Shown: positions 16,376-25,502, counted from the stretch's first letter. The stretch: 64,000 nt of DNA from VXOI01 sp965261945 (GCA_965261945.1 CBDHEF010000001.1:1-64000); one strand, 5' to 3'. The notes: generated by a model from the letters alone, not told the origin. A program made the numbers and translations.

Positions 16376-17332
16376 ATGAAATCTGATCACCACCCCGAAC
16401 ACGACTATCATGCTGGTCATTCCCATGATTATCGAATAGCCGGGCGCCGGCGTCTGCTGATTGCGCTGGCGCTGATTTCCGGCTACATGGCAGTCGAGAT
16501 AGTCGCCGGCATCCTTTCCGGCAGCCTGGCCCTGTTGGCCGACGCGGCCCATATGTTCACCGACGCAGGCGCCATCGGGCTGGCCCTTTTCGCCATGTGG
16601 ATTGCGAGCCGTCCGGCCTCCATTGAGCGTACTTTCGGCTACCACCGCACTGAAGTGCTGGCAGCGCTGTTCAACGCACTGAGCCTGTGGCTGGTTGCCG
16701 CCTGGATTTTCTTTGAGGCATATCGTCGATTCAGCGATATCCCCGAGGTGGAAGGCGGTATCGTACTGGCAGCGGGCGGGGTGGGACTCGGCGTCAACCT
16801 GATGTCCATCTGGATACTCCGCCGTTCTGCCGGGCATAGCCTCAATGTTGAAGGCGCGTTTCAGCACGTGTTGGCGGACCTTATGGGGTCAATTGGCGTG
16901 GTTATCTCCGGCGCTCTCACAATGGCCTTTGGCTGGTGGATTGCCGACCCCATTCTGGGCATACTCATCGGTTTGCTTATCCTGATCAGCTCCTGGCGTT
17001 TGGTGGTCAAAGTCTTTCATGTTCTGCTGGAAGGCGCGCCGGCCCACCTGGACATGTCTCTTCTTTGCAGTGAACTGGAAGCGGTGGAGGGTGTGACTTT
17101 GGTTCACGACATTCACGCTTGGACCATTACCTCTGGATATGAGTCCTTGACCGCCCATGTGCTCATTGACCCCGATTATCCGGGCGAGCTTGAAACTCTG
17201 CGGCTTCGGATGCAGCAGATTGCCCATCAGGACTTTGGAATTGCCCATGTAACCATACAAATGGAGCAATCAGTTGCTGGCTGCACGGAACGCCACCACT
17301 TCGACCATCTGACCGTGCAGCGCGGCTCTTGA
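16376..17332 (+). CDS. Cation diffusion facilitator metal transporter (CzcD/ZitB type)
   Basis: A 318-residue inner-membrane transporter with a His-rich N-terminus (HHPEHDYHAGHSHD), six predicted helices and a cytoplasmic C-terminal domain. The metal-site motifs are present: HMFTD in helix 2 and HVLAD in helix 5. The C-terminal domain has VHDIHAWTITSG, typical of the family. It exports Zn2+ or a similar divalent cation in exchange for protons. It directly follows its own internally deleted copy (15969-16331), and a possible third C-terminal remnant lies at 17529. No metal regulator gene is adjacent. Confidence 0.9.
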   Translation: MKSDHHPEHDYHAGHSHDYRIAGRRRLLIALALISGYMAVEIVAGILSGSLALLADAAHMFTDAGAIGLALFAMWIASRPASIERTFGYHRTEVLAALFNALSLWLVAAWIFFEAYRRFSDIPEVEGGIVLAAGGVGLGVNLMSIWILRRSAGHSLNVEGAFQHVLADLMGSIGVVISGALTMAFGWWIADPILGILIGLLILISSWRLVVKVFHVLLEGAPAHLDMSLLCSELEAVEGVTLVHDIHAWTITSGYESLTAHVLIDPDYPGELETLRLRMQQIAHQDFGIAHVTIQMEQSVAGCTERHHFDHLTVQRGS

Positions 17333-17528
17333 AAGGGTGTGCCGCAACCCGTTCCCAGTACTACAGCGACAGTTTATCCGGCAGGGAGATATTCGCGAAC
17401 AATTAGAAGCTGACAACGTACTGCCATGAACCAACCGCGATAGCCCGCTCATGGCCGAATACGAGGGGGTTGGATATCATACTGATGTGATCGAACAGCA
17501 TCTCTTCGCCTGATTCGACTCGGCCAGC

Positions 17529-17606
17529 GGCCCACATATCGAGTATGCCTATGTGGGCGTCACCCTACAAATGGACGCGGACGCGCTGGTCGAAGGCCGC
17601 TCCTGA
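17529..17606 (+). pseudogene. Possible CDF C-terminal remnant
   Basis: The plus strand reads HIEYAYVGVTLQMD and ends in a stop at 17604-17606, resembling the end of CDF transporters (FGIAHVTIQME in the gene just upstream). Sequence between 17333 and 17529 has no open reading frame. This would be a third trace of a CDF array, but 25 residues are weak evidence. The remaining gap to 17803 shows no gene. Confidence 0.3.
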
Positions 17607-17803
17607 GAATGGGATTGCCAAGCCGGATAGTTCTCCAGTAGACCTCCAGCGGCGGCGATGAAAGCGCTCACGGCGTCTCCTGGCTAACTTTGGGAGAGGC
17701 GCGAATACAGCCTTGCCTGATGATTCGCCTTGGTGGGCCAAGTCTCACCGCCTTTGGGTGGGCATTCGACACAGCTTACGATCAATAAATTCAGCGGGGC
17801 CCC

Positions 17804-18475
17804 ATGGAAGTAGGACTTTATATTCGCGATTACATGGAAGACTCCGACCGGCCTATGTACCGGCAGGTGGAAGAAGCCGCCGAGGTATGCCGTCGCGCCA
17901 AATCGCTGGGGGTTTTGGTCATCTATATGCCCCAGCGCTACATATCGCATCCCACCGTCTGGATGCAACCGATGCAAACGCTGGCACGATTGGCTCCCGA
18001 TGCCGAGGGCTTGCAGCTTCTGACCGGCATTCTGTTGCTGCCCTGCCACAACCCGGTGGACATCGCCGAGCAGACGGTAACGCTGGACCACATCAGCAAC
18101 GGGCGGTTCATTCTCGGAGTGGGGCTGGGCTACCGGCAAGCGGAGCTTTCTGCATTCGGAACCAACCGGAGAGACCGGGTGAGCCGGTTCGAAGAGTCCA
18201 TTGAGCTGATGAAGCTGCTTTGGAGCGGGGAGGAGGTCAACTACGATGGGAAGCGCCGGCAGGTACATGACGCCAAGCTGGCCCTGACTTCCGTACAGGA
18301 GCCGCATCCGCCAATCTGGATCGCGGCGCAGAGCCGTGGCGTTGCCTGCGGCTGGTTCGGCGTCGCTGTTGGAGCGGCGGCGGATGATGGCGTCCACGTC
18401 GGCTGGGCCGTCGGGGACTTTGCGACCGTTGCCGTAGGCGCCCTGGTGCGACCGGCAGCTTCGCAGGCGTACTGA
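17804..18475 (+). pseudogene. Luciferase-like (LLM) monooxygenase, 3'-truncated
   Basis: Residues 1-177 match bacterial luciferase-like flavin monooxygenases: LLTGILLLPCHNPVDIAEQ, DHISNGRFILGVGLGY, FEESIELMKLLWSG and PHPPIWIAAQS. Family members are about 300 residues or more, but here the similarity stops near 18334. The last 46 residues of the frame are only the antisense of a lipoprotein gene. The C-terminal part of the barrel and the FMN-binding loops are lost, so the protein is probably inactive. It may have oxidised an organic substrate with FMNH2 or F420H2. Confidence 0.8.
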
Positions 18476-18593
18476 CCTGCTCTCCCCCACAGGCTGCCAT
18501 TACGATGAGCGCGGTGATGATCACCAGCGCCGCCGTAGCTGTCTTTCCCGGGAGTCCTCTTGGCCGCGGCCTGCTTTCGGCCGGTTCCGTCAT
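18336..18593 (-). pseudogene. Lipoprotein gene, truncated and frameshifted
   Basis: From an ATG at 18593 (or a GTG at 18599 overlapping the stop of the gene before it) the frame encodes a lipoprotein signal peptide ending VMAACGG. Near 18445 the Pro/Thr-rich linker continues in another frame (APTATVAKSPTAQPT, SSAAAPTATPNQPQATP). At about 18336 this linker runs straight into the truncated luciferase-like gene on the other strand. The functional C-terminal domain is missing. A deletion that joined two facing genes explains both truncations. Confidence 0.65.
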
Positions 18594-18595
18594 CC

Positions 18596-19756
18596 TCACT
18601 CTCCAAGGGCCCGGTCTAGGTCCGCTATGAGGTCACCGGCATTTTCCAGGCCCACCGACACTCGCAGCATATCCTCCGGGGTGGAACTGCCATGGCCCTC
18701 GATGGAAGCCCGGTGCTCGATCAGGCTTTCGTAGCTGCCCAGGCTAGTGGCCCGGGTGAACAGAGTGGTGCGGGCCGCAACCCTGAACGCTGCAACCCTG
18801 CCGCCGCGGACCCGGAAGGACAGCATCCCGCCAAACATGCTCATCTGCCGGCGGGCGATTTCGTGTCCGCTATGGCTCGGCAGCCCCGGGTAGAACACCT
18901 CGAGTACCTCCGGGTGAACAACAAGGAATGATGCCACTTTGGCGGCGTTCTCAGAGTGGGCCCGCATCCGGTAGGGCAGCGTCCGTATTCCCCGGAGTAT
19001 CAGCCAGCAGTCAAAGGGCGACGGAACGGCGCCTGCGTCCCTTTGTATGGCGCGAATCTCCTGGAACATGGGGCTGTCGGTGGCGCTGACCACCATTCCT
19101 CCGGTCACATCGCCGTGGCCGCCCAGGTACTTGGTAGTCGAGTGGACCACCATGTCCGCCCCCAGTTCCAGGCAACGCTGCAAAACCGGGGTGGCCCAGG
19201 TGTTGTCGCAGACGCACACGACTCCCATCTCGTGGGCCAGCTCCGCCACCTGTGCTATATCGGTGATCTTCAGCAGGGGGTTGGATGGAGTCTCCACCAG
19301 GATGAGCTTGGTGGCCGGGGTCACTGCCACCCTGACGGCGTCAATGTCCGTCATGTCCACGAAGGAGGCGCGCAGGCCCCACCTTGCCAGCCGCTCCCGC
19401 AGCAGTAGCGCCGTCCCGTGGTAGATGTCCAGCGGGGCGATCACATGGTCTCCGGTTGCCAGGGAATGAAACACGGCCGCCAGGGCGGCGGCGCCCGATG
19501 AAAACGCAGCGGCGGCCTCTCCTCCTTCCAAGTCCCTGACGCATTCCTCCAGGAGCGCGCGGGTGGGGTTGCCGGAGCGTCCATAGACGAACCCTTGGGG
19601 ATATGTGCCGTTGGGATCACTCTGAAAGGTTGTGGACATGTGTATCGGCGGAGTGACCGCGCCGGTGGCTGGGTCAATGTTTCGACCGCTGTGAACGGCA
19701 AGAGTCTCGATTCTCACGGCCCCTCCAACTCGGGAATAAATGGCTGGCAGGGTCAT
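18596..19756 (-). CDS. PLP-dependent transsulfuration enzyme (cystathionine gamma-synthase/lyase family)
   Basis: A 386-residue enzyme of the Cys/Met metabolism PLP family. TLAVHSGRNIDPATGAV and PPIHMSTTF mark the N-terminus, YGRSGNPTR the substrate region, VETPSNPLL and DNTWATP the cofactor-binding part, and STTKYLGGHGD contains the lysine that binds PLP. It makes or breaks cystathionine, homocysteine or methionine C-S bonds; the exact reaction (gamma-synthase, gamma-lyase or O-acylhomoserine sulfhydrylase) cannot be told from sequence alone. A GTG at 19717 is an alternative start that fits the family better. Its stop overlaps the start region of the broken lipoprotein gene. Confidence 0.85.
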   Translation of the reverse strand: MTLPAIYSRVGGAVRIETLAVHSGRNIDPATGAVTPPIHMSTTFQSDPNGTYPQGFVYGRSGNPTRALLEECVRDLEGGEAAAAFSSGAAALAAVFHSLATGDHVIAPLDIYHGTALLLRERLARWGLRASFVDMTDIDAVRVAVTPATKLILVETPSNPLLKITDIAQVAELAHEMGVVCVCDNTWATPVLQRCLELGADMVVHSTTKYLGGHGDVTGGMVVSATDSPMFQEIRAIQRDAGAVPSPFDCWLILRGIRTLPYRMRAHSENAAKVASFLVVHPEVLEVFYPGLPSHSGHEIARRQMSMFGGMLSFRVRGGRVAAFRVAARTTLFTRATSLGSYESLIEHRASIEGHGSSTPEDMLRVSVGLENAGDLIADLDRALGE

Positions 19757-20102
19757 TGTAGCCGATGGCTGTGGCCGGGGCGCGCCGGACTACTGCTGAC
19801 GGGCCGGGCCGGGCCGGTTGCGGGCCTGGAATTCCCTGGGGGTGAGTTGCTGTCCCCTCTCGCTCCGGGGTAAGGTTAGGGCGGGGGCGCCCCCGCCGGT
19901 GAAGGAACATCTGCAATCCCCGGGGTTTCAGCCCGCTACCGTTTCGCAGATTGCTCGCCGCCGTATGGGCGAGCGCCGCCGCCACGGCCTGCCCGCAGGC
20001 GCTAAAATCCTCTCGCAGCCTGGCAACCTGGAAGCAACCTGGAAGCAACCTGGAACTGAATATCGGCCACTGGCGATCGGCCGTCGGCCGACCGGAGGCG
20101 TC
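19757..20102. other. Intergenic gap with a short tandem repeat
   Basis: About 345 bp between divergently transcribed genes. It holds a tandem CAACCTGGAAG repeat around 20025-20055 and a purine/pyrimidine-biased stretch near 19870-19920. The hydrolase frame is open through here, but the sequence has no family similarity, so I treat it as non-coding and promoter-bearing. Confidence 0.4.
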
Positions 20103-22091
20103 TTGGCAATTACAGAATTGGAAATCACCCATCGCACCAGTTTCGCGTCCGGCGAGGGCTTCGGCGACGTGGGCGCTTATGAGCTTCTGGAGGGCGCCGC
20201 CCACTACGCGGTGGACCCGTCGCACGCCCGGAACCGGGGGATTACCGACCTGGACCTGGCGCCGCGCAATTCCGCCGGCAGGGTGGGGTTTTCGGCAGAC
20301 TTCGCCATGCTCCAGCCGGTGAACATCGACCGGGGCAACCGCCGCATCCTGTTCGACGTGGTGAACCGGGGCCGTAAGACCGCCCTGACCATGAACGGCG
20401 TCCCCATTCCTACCGACGCCACCGCTCCCCTGGAGGCGGGCAACGGCTACCTGATGCGCCGGGGCTACACGGTGGTCTGGGGCGGTTGGCAGTCCGACGT
20501 GCCGCCCACCCCCGGACTCATCGGACTTCAGGGGCCGGAAGCCATCGGCCCCCAGGGGCCTCTGACCGGCAAGATTCTCTGCCAGTTCCAGTGCAACGAA
20601 CCCACCCAGGTGTTCCTGCTGGCAGACCGGCAGCACCTGCCCAATCCCGCCACTGACCCCGAGGAAGCCGAGGCTACCCTGACGGTGCGCGACCTGCCCA
20701 ACAGCCCCGCCACGCCCGTTGACCGGAGCCAGTGGTCCTTCGTCCGGGTCGAGGATGAGGACGTGGAGCCGCAGCACAGCCACATCTATATGCCGTCAGG
20801 GTTCGAGCCGGGGAGGATTTACCAGTTGGTCTACACCACGACCGGCAGCCGGATCGTGGGACTGGGGTTCGTTGCTATGCGGGATGCGGTCTCCTTCCTG
20901 AAATACGCCCCGGCCTCGGCGGGGAACCCGCTCGCCGGGGCCGTCGACTACGCTTACGCCATGGGCCGTTCCCAGAGCGGACGCTTCCTGCGCCAGTACA
21001 TCCACGTCGGCATCAACGAGGATGAAGAGGACCGGCAGGCCCTGGACGGGATCATTCCCCATGTGGCGGGCGGGATGCGCGGCGAATTCAACCTCCGCTT
21101 CGGACAGCCTTCCAAGGACGTCTGCTACATCATCCCGGAGATGTTCCCATTCACCGACACGCCGCAGACGGACCCGGTGACCGGCGCCCGGGGTTCCCTG
21201 CTCGACGCCCTGGAGCGGCGGGGCAAGACGCCCAGGATAATGTTCACCAACACCTCCGCCGAGTACTGGCGTGGTGATGCCGCGCTGATCCACACCGACC
21301 TCGAGAGCCTGACCGACGCCCCGGAGTCGCCGTCGGTCCGCCGCTACCACTTCGCCGGTTGCCAGCACGGCTCAGGCGAGTTCCCTCCGCTGGAATTCCG
21401 CGCGAGCGACGGGATCAGGGGACAGCTACCCCTCAACAGCGTGGACTATGCTCCCCTGTTGCGGGCTGCTTTGGACAACCTGGACCGCTGGGTTACGACG
21501 GGCGAGGAGCCTCCCGCCAGCCGTCATCCCAGCCTGAACGACGGCACGGCGGTGGAGTCCCATACGCTGCTGGAACGGTTCGCCCAGCTCCCGCGCCTTC
21601 GGGTCCCGACCCAGACCACCAGGGCGATAAGGCTGGACTACGGCCCGGAGTCGCACCTGGGGCGCACCACCAAGCTGCCTGCCGGTGAGGGAGCGGAGTT
21701 CCCGGCGCTGGTGGCCGACCTTGACGAGTCCTTCAACGAGCGGGGCGGCATCCGCCTGCCGGACCTGGCGGTCCCGGTGGCCACCTACACCGGCTGGAAC
21801 CTGCGCGACGAGAGCATCGGCAACCCCGATCTCTTCATCGGCATCACCGGCGGACTTGCCGGCTGGACCCACCCCCTGCCCGCCACGCAGGCCGAGCGAG
21901 AGTCCACCGGCGACCCGCGAGCATCCATCGAGGAACGCTACGCCAGCCGCGAGGACTACCTGGAGCAGGTGACCCGCGCCGCGATGGACCTGGTGGCCGA
22001 GGGATACCTGCTGGAGGAAGACGTGCCCGAGGTGGTGGCCCTGGCAGGGCGGAAGTACGATTACTTTGCGGGAGACGGCGGGGCGTGCTGA
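20103..22091 (+). CDS. Large alpha/beta-hydrolase-domain protein
   Basis: A 662-residue protein counted from the TTG at 20103 (the frame continues upstream to 19818 without similarity). It matches the group of large alpha/beta hydrolase domain proteins of unknown specificity. AMGRSQSGRFLRQ contains the probable nucleophile serine (GRSQSG), preceded by FVAMRDAVSFLKY, and GCQHGSGEFPP supplies a possible catalytic histidine. There is no signal peptide. It probably hydrolyses an ester or amide. It stands alone, transcribed away from the transsulfuration enzyme. Confidence 0.7.
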   Translation: MAITELEITHRTSFASGEGFGDVGAYELLEGAAHYAVDPSHARNRGITDLDLAPRNSAGRVGFSADFAMLQPVNIDRGNRRILFDVVNRGRKTALTMNGVPIPTDATAPLEAGNGYLMRRGYTVVWGGWQSDVPPTPGLIGLQGPEAIGPQGPLTGKILCQFQCNEPTQVFLLADRQHLPNPATDPEEAEATLTVRDLPNSPATPVDRSQWSFVRVEDEDVEPQHSHIYMPSGFEPGRIYQLVYTTTGSRIVGLGFVAMRDAVSFLKYAPASAGNPLAGAVDYAYAMGRSQSGRFLRQYIHVGINEDEEDRQALDGIIPHVAGGMRGEFNLRFGQPSKDVCYIIPEMFPFTDTPQTDPVTGARGSLLDALERRGKTPRIMFTNTSAEYWRGDAALIHTDLESLTDAPESPSVRRYHFAGCQHGSGEFPPLEFRASDGIRGQLPLNSVDYAPLLRAALDNLDRWVTTGEEPPASRHPSLNDGTAVESHTLLERFAQLPRLRVPTQTTRAIRLDYGPESHLGRTTKLPAGEGAEFPALVADLDESFNERGGIRLPDLAVPVATYTGWNLRDESIGNPDLFIGITGGLAGWTHPLPATQAERESTGDPRASIEERYASREDYLEQVTRAAMDLVAEGYLLEEDVPEVVALAGRKYDYFAGDGGAC

Positions 22092-22150
22092 AATTCCCCG
22101 AAGACTGGGGTAATGCGGGCGTGGCCGTGGCTGTCCGTTCGCGCCGCAGT

Positions 22151-22210
22151 CCGGATGGCGCTGCCTCTCCGGTGATATGACCGGATGGCGCTGCCTCTCC
22201 GGTGATATGA
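22151..22210. repeat. Perfect 30-bp tandem duplication
   Basis: Two identical copies, 22151-22180 and 22181-22210, starting CCGGATGGCGCTGCCTCTCC and ending GTGATATGA. It lies in the gap between convergent genes. Confidence 0.9.
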
Positions 22211-22302
22211 GAGGATGTGTGACAAACCTATTCCAATTCTCATTGGGTCAAGGCCGAACCAAGGCCGGATTGCATTCGTTGTTCCTGCGAAGCTGGTGGG
22301 AC

Positions 22303-22336
22303 GCCCTCACCCTAACCCTCTCCCTCTGGGAGAGGG
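22303..22336. repeat. Dispersed repeat, CCCTCACCC...CCCTCTCCC family
   Basis: GCCCTCACCCTAACCCTCTC followed by a CCCTCTGGGAGAGGG hairpin. Related copies occur at 15598, 25412-25502, 37841, 39635, 47424 and 56172, always between genes. Confidence 0.75.
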
Positions 22337-22353
22337 GGCTTGCCACACACCCT

Positions 22354-23238
22354 CTAACCGCCTGGCGCCACCGCCGGGCGTGACAACTGCCGCGCGATAA
22401 AGCCCTTCATCAACTCGATGGCCCGATCGGATTCAGGTCCGGGCGTATTGCCGAAGATGTGGGGCATCCCCGGGAACAGTTCCAGCTCAATGTGGCCTCC
22501 GGCGGCCCGATAGGAAGCCTCGAACTTGTGGGGAATGGACAGGGGGATGTTGGAGTCATTGGTTCCCTGGATGATTATCGCAGGAGGCAGCTCCACTGAT
22601 TCACTTCTGTCCAGGGCCTCCTGGGGGTTTCCTTCGTGGAGGCTCTCGTGATCCTGAAAGTAGGACTCCGTGGGGCCTATGAACCGGTCGTCGCCAATTT
22701 CGCGGGCCCACATGTATCGGGCGTGGGGGTCGAGGACGGGCCAGCAGCACAGCATATAGCGCAGTGAAGCGTCCGAGTCCTCTCCTCCGGGCAGTGGAAT
22801 CGCCGCATAGCGGGGGTCCTTGGGGCGCATACCGTTCAGCGCCACGGTGTGGCCGCCGCTGGAACAGCCCATTGCGCCCACCGATGCCGGGTCGATGTTG
22901 AGCTGTCCGGCCTGGGCCTTCATCCAGCGGGCAGCGTAGTTGGCGTCGGCGATTTGGGCCGGGTAGGGGTGCTGTGGGGCCAGCCTGAAATCTATCGCAA
23001 CGACCACAATGCCGCTGGCCGCCAGGGCCAGGTTCATGTGCCGGTCGCTGGAACGGTCGTTCAGGAACCATCTGCCGCCGTGAACATTCAGCAGACCCGG
23101 GAAGGGTCCTTCTCCCTGGGGCTGGCAGATGGTGGCCTTCAGGCTCCCGCCCTGGTGTTCCAGGTAGACCAGATCAGTCATTTCGACGTCGAATCGGGCT
23201 GCCGGATTGTATTCAACATTGTATTCAACGCTGCTCAT
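22354..23238 (-). CDS. Alpha/beta hydrolase (HSL-type esterase)
   Basis: A 294-residue hydrolase. The start at 23238 (MSSVEYN) has AAAGGAGA just upstream, better than the GTG seven codons earlier. NVHGGRW is the oxyanion-hole motif of hormone-sensitive-lipase-type esterases (HGG), GCSSGGH holds the nucleophile serine, GTNDSNIP the acid and MPHIFG the histidine. There is no signal peptide. It probably hydrolyses short-chain esters. The N-terminal residues contain a short repeat (VEYNVEYN). It is monocistronic and convergent with the large hydrolase gene. Confidence 0.85.
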   Translation of the reverse strand: MSSVEYNVEYNPAARFDVEMTDLVYLEHQGGSLKATICQPQGEGPFPGLLNVHGGRWFLNDRSSDRHMNLALAASGIVVVAIDFRLAPQHPYPAQIADANYAARWMKAQAGQLNIDPASVGAMGCSSGGHTVALNGMRPKDPRYAAIPLPGGEDSDASLRYMLCCWPVLDPHARYMWAREIGDDRFIGPTESYFQDHESLHEGNPQEALDRSESVELPPAIIIQGTNDSNIPLSIPHKFEASYRAAGGHIELELFPGMPHIFGNTPGPESDRAIELMKGFIARQLSRPAVAPGG

Positions 23239-23507
23239 GGTCTCTCCTTTGCAACTCACGGGCGCTCATTCTACGGCAGTGTGTGGGGTCTCGGCCACCG
23301 GGCCGCAGGTACAGTTGTGGGACTTTTTGCAAGAAAGGAGTCTGATCTGCTTAACCTGTCTATATCATTTGCCTCCGCCGTTTACACTGCTGCACAAAGG
23401 TGCGCCCACCTCGATTTCCCAACCCGATTTTGCTATCGCGTGAGCGGGACACGCCGGAGAACCAAGCCGAGGACAATATGCAAGACCAGGATGAAAGCCA
23501 ATAGAAA
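23239..23507. other. Intergenic gap, no gene seen
   Basis: Between two minus-strand genes. It carries the promoter region of the esterase gene and ends in the terminator of the cyclophilin gene. No small gene or RNA is recognisable. Confidence 0.4.
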
Positions 23508-23535
23508 GAGGGCGGGATTCAAGAATCCTGCCCTC
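23508..23535 (-). terminator. Probable terminator of the cyclophilin gene
   Basis: Stem GAGGGCGGGATT/AATCCTGCCCTC with a short loop (one G-T pair), followed on the minus strand by a T-rich stretch (TTTCTATT). Confidence 0.65.
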
Positions 23536-23568
23536 CGCGTTCCATTTTGGTCCCGGATTCGAGCGGGC

Positions 23569-24093
23569 TTACGTCTCTTCGATGGTGATGTTGTTGATTG
23601 CCAGCCGCTCCGTGGGGGCTGACGGCTCGCCGCCGCGGCTGCGGCCTACGGGGGAGGTGGCCAGGGTGTCCAGCACTTCCTCTCCGCTTCTCAGCTTCCC
23701 GAAGATGGTGTAGTTGGGGGGCAGGCCCGCGTCGGCGCCGTGTACGATGAAGAACTGGCTGCCGTTGGTGTTGGGGCCGGCATTGGCCATGGCCAGAGTG
23801 CCCTTGACGTACTTGCGGGTCACCGGCTCGTCCTGGAAACGGTAGCCGGGGCCGCCGGTGCCGTCGCCCTTGGGGCAGCCACCCTGGATCATGAAGTCCC
23901 TGATGACCCGGTGAAACTGGCAGTCTTCGTAGAACCCGTCGCGGGCCAGGAAGACAAAGTTGTTCACCGTCAGCGGGGCCTGCTCGGTGAACAACTCAAG
24001 GGTCATCGACCCGGCGCTGGTTTCTATGGTGGCGGTGTAGGTCTTGGACGTGTCGATAGTGGTCGCCGGGGGGCTGGAGTATTGATTAGGCAT
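23569..24093 (-). CDS. Cyclophilin-type peptidyl-prolyl cis-trans isomerase
   Basis: A 174-residue cytoplasmic foldase starting at 24093 behind a GGAGG site. The cyclophilin core is complete: TFELFTEQAPLTVNNF-like start (LELFTEQAPLTVNNF), FHRVIRDFMIQGG with the catalytic arginine, GTLAMANAGPNTNGSQFFI, and the later FGKLRSGEEVLD. It speeds proline isomerisation during protein folding. There is no signal peptide, so it acts in the cytoplasm. It is monocistronic with its own terminator. Confidence 0.93.
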   Translation of the reverse strand: MPNQYSSPPATTIDTSKTYTATIETSAGSMTLELFTEQAPLTVNNFVFLARDGFYEDCQFHRVIRDFMIQGGCPKGDGTGGPGYRFQDEPVTRKYVKGTLAMANAGPNTNGSQFFIVHGADAGLPPNYTIFGKLRSGEEVLDTLATSPVGRSRGGEPSAPTERLAINNITIEET

Positions 24094-24296
24094 CAGTAAC
24101 CTCCGCAAGATAGCTCGATAATTGTAACATCATGTGTCGCTGGGTCGTCCAACGCCGACCTGTGTTGTCGGGTCTCCACGATTCTTCCTGTCCCTGGATA
24201 TTAAGGGGGCTTATGGGGCACGGGAAACGCCCTGCCCTGACCCCTCCCCCCAAGTGAGAGGGGGCTTTTGTGAGAGGGGGCTTTTCTCAAAATGAA

Positions 24297-24326
24297 CAGG
24301 CCCCGTCGAGAGAGACAGGGCCTGTG
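24297..24326 (-). terminator. Probable terminator of the NHL-repeat gene
   Basis: Hairpin ACAGGCCC/GGGCCTGT with a 14-base loop, followed on the minus strand by TTCATTTTG, 28 bp after the gene's stop. Confidence 0.6.
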
Positions 24327-24353
24327 AATCCTTGTTCCGCCGTTGGGCTCTGC

Positions 24354-25394
24354 CTAGAGCAGGCCGCCCTGGTAGATGGAGCGCTGCTTGCGGAATACCT
24401 GTACGCGCTGGCGGGCGACTTCCACTACGAAGACTTGGCCCTCGTCGTCCACTTCCACGGCTATGGGGCCCTGGAAGGCCTTCTCGCGCTCTTCCAGCAT
24501 ATTGGCGGCCAGCCGTCCCTTCACGGTTATGGGGTCGATGAGGACCCGCTCCCGGCCCCAGGAGGACAGGGTGGCCTCGCCCAGCAGCTTGGTGATGAAG
24601 CTGCCATCCGCCTCGAAAACCTGTAGGCGGTCGTTCTTGTAGTCAGCGACGTAGATGATGCCATCCTTGTCCACGGCCACGCCGGTGGGGCGGTTGAACT
24701 CGCCGTCGCCGTCGCCGGTGGAGCCGAACTGCATCAGGAAGGCGCCGTCGGGCGCGAACTTCTGGATGCGGTCGTTGCGCCAGTCGGCCACGTACACATC
24801 GCCGTTGCGGTCTATCTCGATGCCCCAGGGGAAGCTGAACTCTCCTGGGCGGCTGCCTTTGGAACCCCAATTGAACAGGAACTTGCCATCCTTGGTGAAC
24901 ACCTGCACCCGGTGGTTATAGCTGTCCACCAGGTAGAGGTTGTCGTTCTTGTCGAAGGCGAGGCCGGACGGCTTGTTTATCTCGCCGTCGCCGGAGCCGA
25001 CGGCGCCCCACATCTTGGTCCAGCCCTGGCCCGGCTTGTAGACCGAGACGCGCTGTAGCCACTCGTCGGAGACGTAGGTGTTGCCTTCGCTGTCGAGCGC
25101 GACGGAGGTGGGCCACATGAAGCTGCCATTGGGAGCGGTGGCGGGGTCGGCTTCTTCCGGCGGGACCTTCTGGCCGTAGTCCTCGATGAACTCCTCGTCC
25201 GCCGTGAACACGGTGACCCGCTTGCAGGGGAAGAAGGCGGGCGTTTCGGATCCCCGGCTCAGGACATAGAGCCGGTTCTGCGGGTCGCGGGTGATGGCCA
25301 CCGGCATGAAAAACCCGTTGCCGCTGCGGACTTCCTGGCGCCCGATGGTGTGGCTGTACTGGAAGGTTACCGGCGCAAGCTGTGTAACCATCAT
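24354..25394 (-). CDS. NHL-repeat beta-propeller protein
   Basis: A 346-residue protein made of NHL-type repeats. Blades are seen as PTSVALDSEGNTYVSDEWLQ, PSGLAFDKNDNLYLVDSYNH, PWGIEIDRNGDVYVADWRND and PTGVAVDKDGIIYVADYKND, with a weaker first and last blade; together they form a propeller of about six blades. Such proteins bind proteins, RNA or ligands, and some resemble peptidylglycine lyases or lactonases, but no catalytic signature is clear here. There is no signal peptide. It sits downstream of the DUF1501 and DUF1800 genes on the same strand, separated by an inverted-repeat element (25412-25502). Confidence 0.85.
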   Translation of the reverse strand: MMVTQLAPVTFQYSHTIGRQEVRSGNGFFMPVAITRDPQNRLYVLSRGSETPAFFPCKRVTVFTADEEFIEDYGQKVPPEEADPATAPNGSFMWPTSVALDSEGNTYVSDEWLQRVSVYKPGQGWTKMWGAVGSGDGEINKPSGLAFDKNDNLYLVDSYNHRVQVFTKDGKFLFNWGSKGSRPGEFSFPWGIEIDRNGDVYVADWRNDRIQKFAPDGAFLMQFGSTGDGDGEFNRPTGVAVDKDGIIYVADYKNDRLQVFEADGSFITKLLGEATLSSWGRERVLIDPITVKGRLAANMLEEREKAFQGPIAVEVDDEGQVFVVEVARQRVQVFRKQRSIYQGGLL

Positions 25395-25411
25395 TCCTCC
25401 AACTGAAAAAT

Positions 25412-25502
25412 ACCCTCTCCCTGCGGGGAGAGGGTTGGGGTGAGGGTGGTTGCCGTCGTCCAGCCGCCGCCCTTACCCCAGCCCTCTCCCAGAGGGAGAG
25501 GG
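25412..25502. repeat. 91-bp MITE-like element with inverted CCCTCTCCC ends
   Basis: Two copies of the CCCTCTCCC/GGTTGGGGTGAGGG repeat face each other at 25412-25447 and 25471-25502. Together they look like a small mobile element in the gap between the DUF1501 gene and the NHL gene. Confidence 0.7.

Noticed and set aside
19818..20102. N-terminal extension of the large alpha/beta hydrolase
   Set aside because: It contains short tandem DNA repeats and no family similarity; the TTG at 20103 directly precedes the conserved domain.
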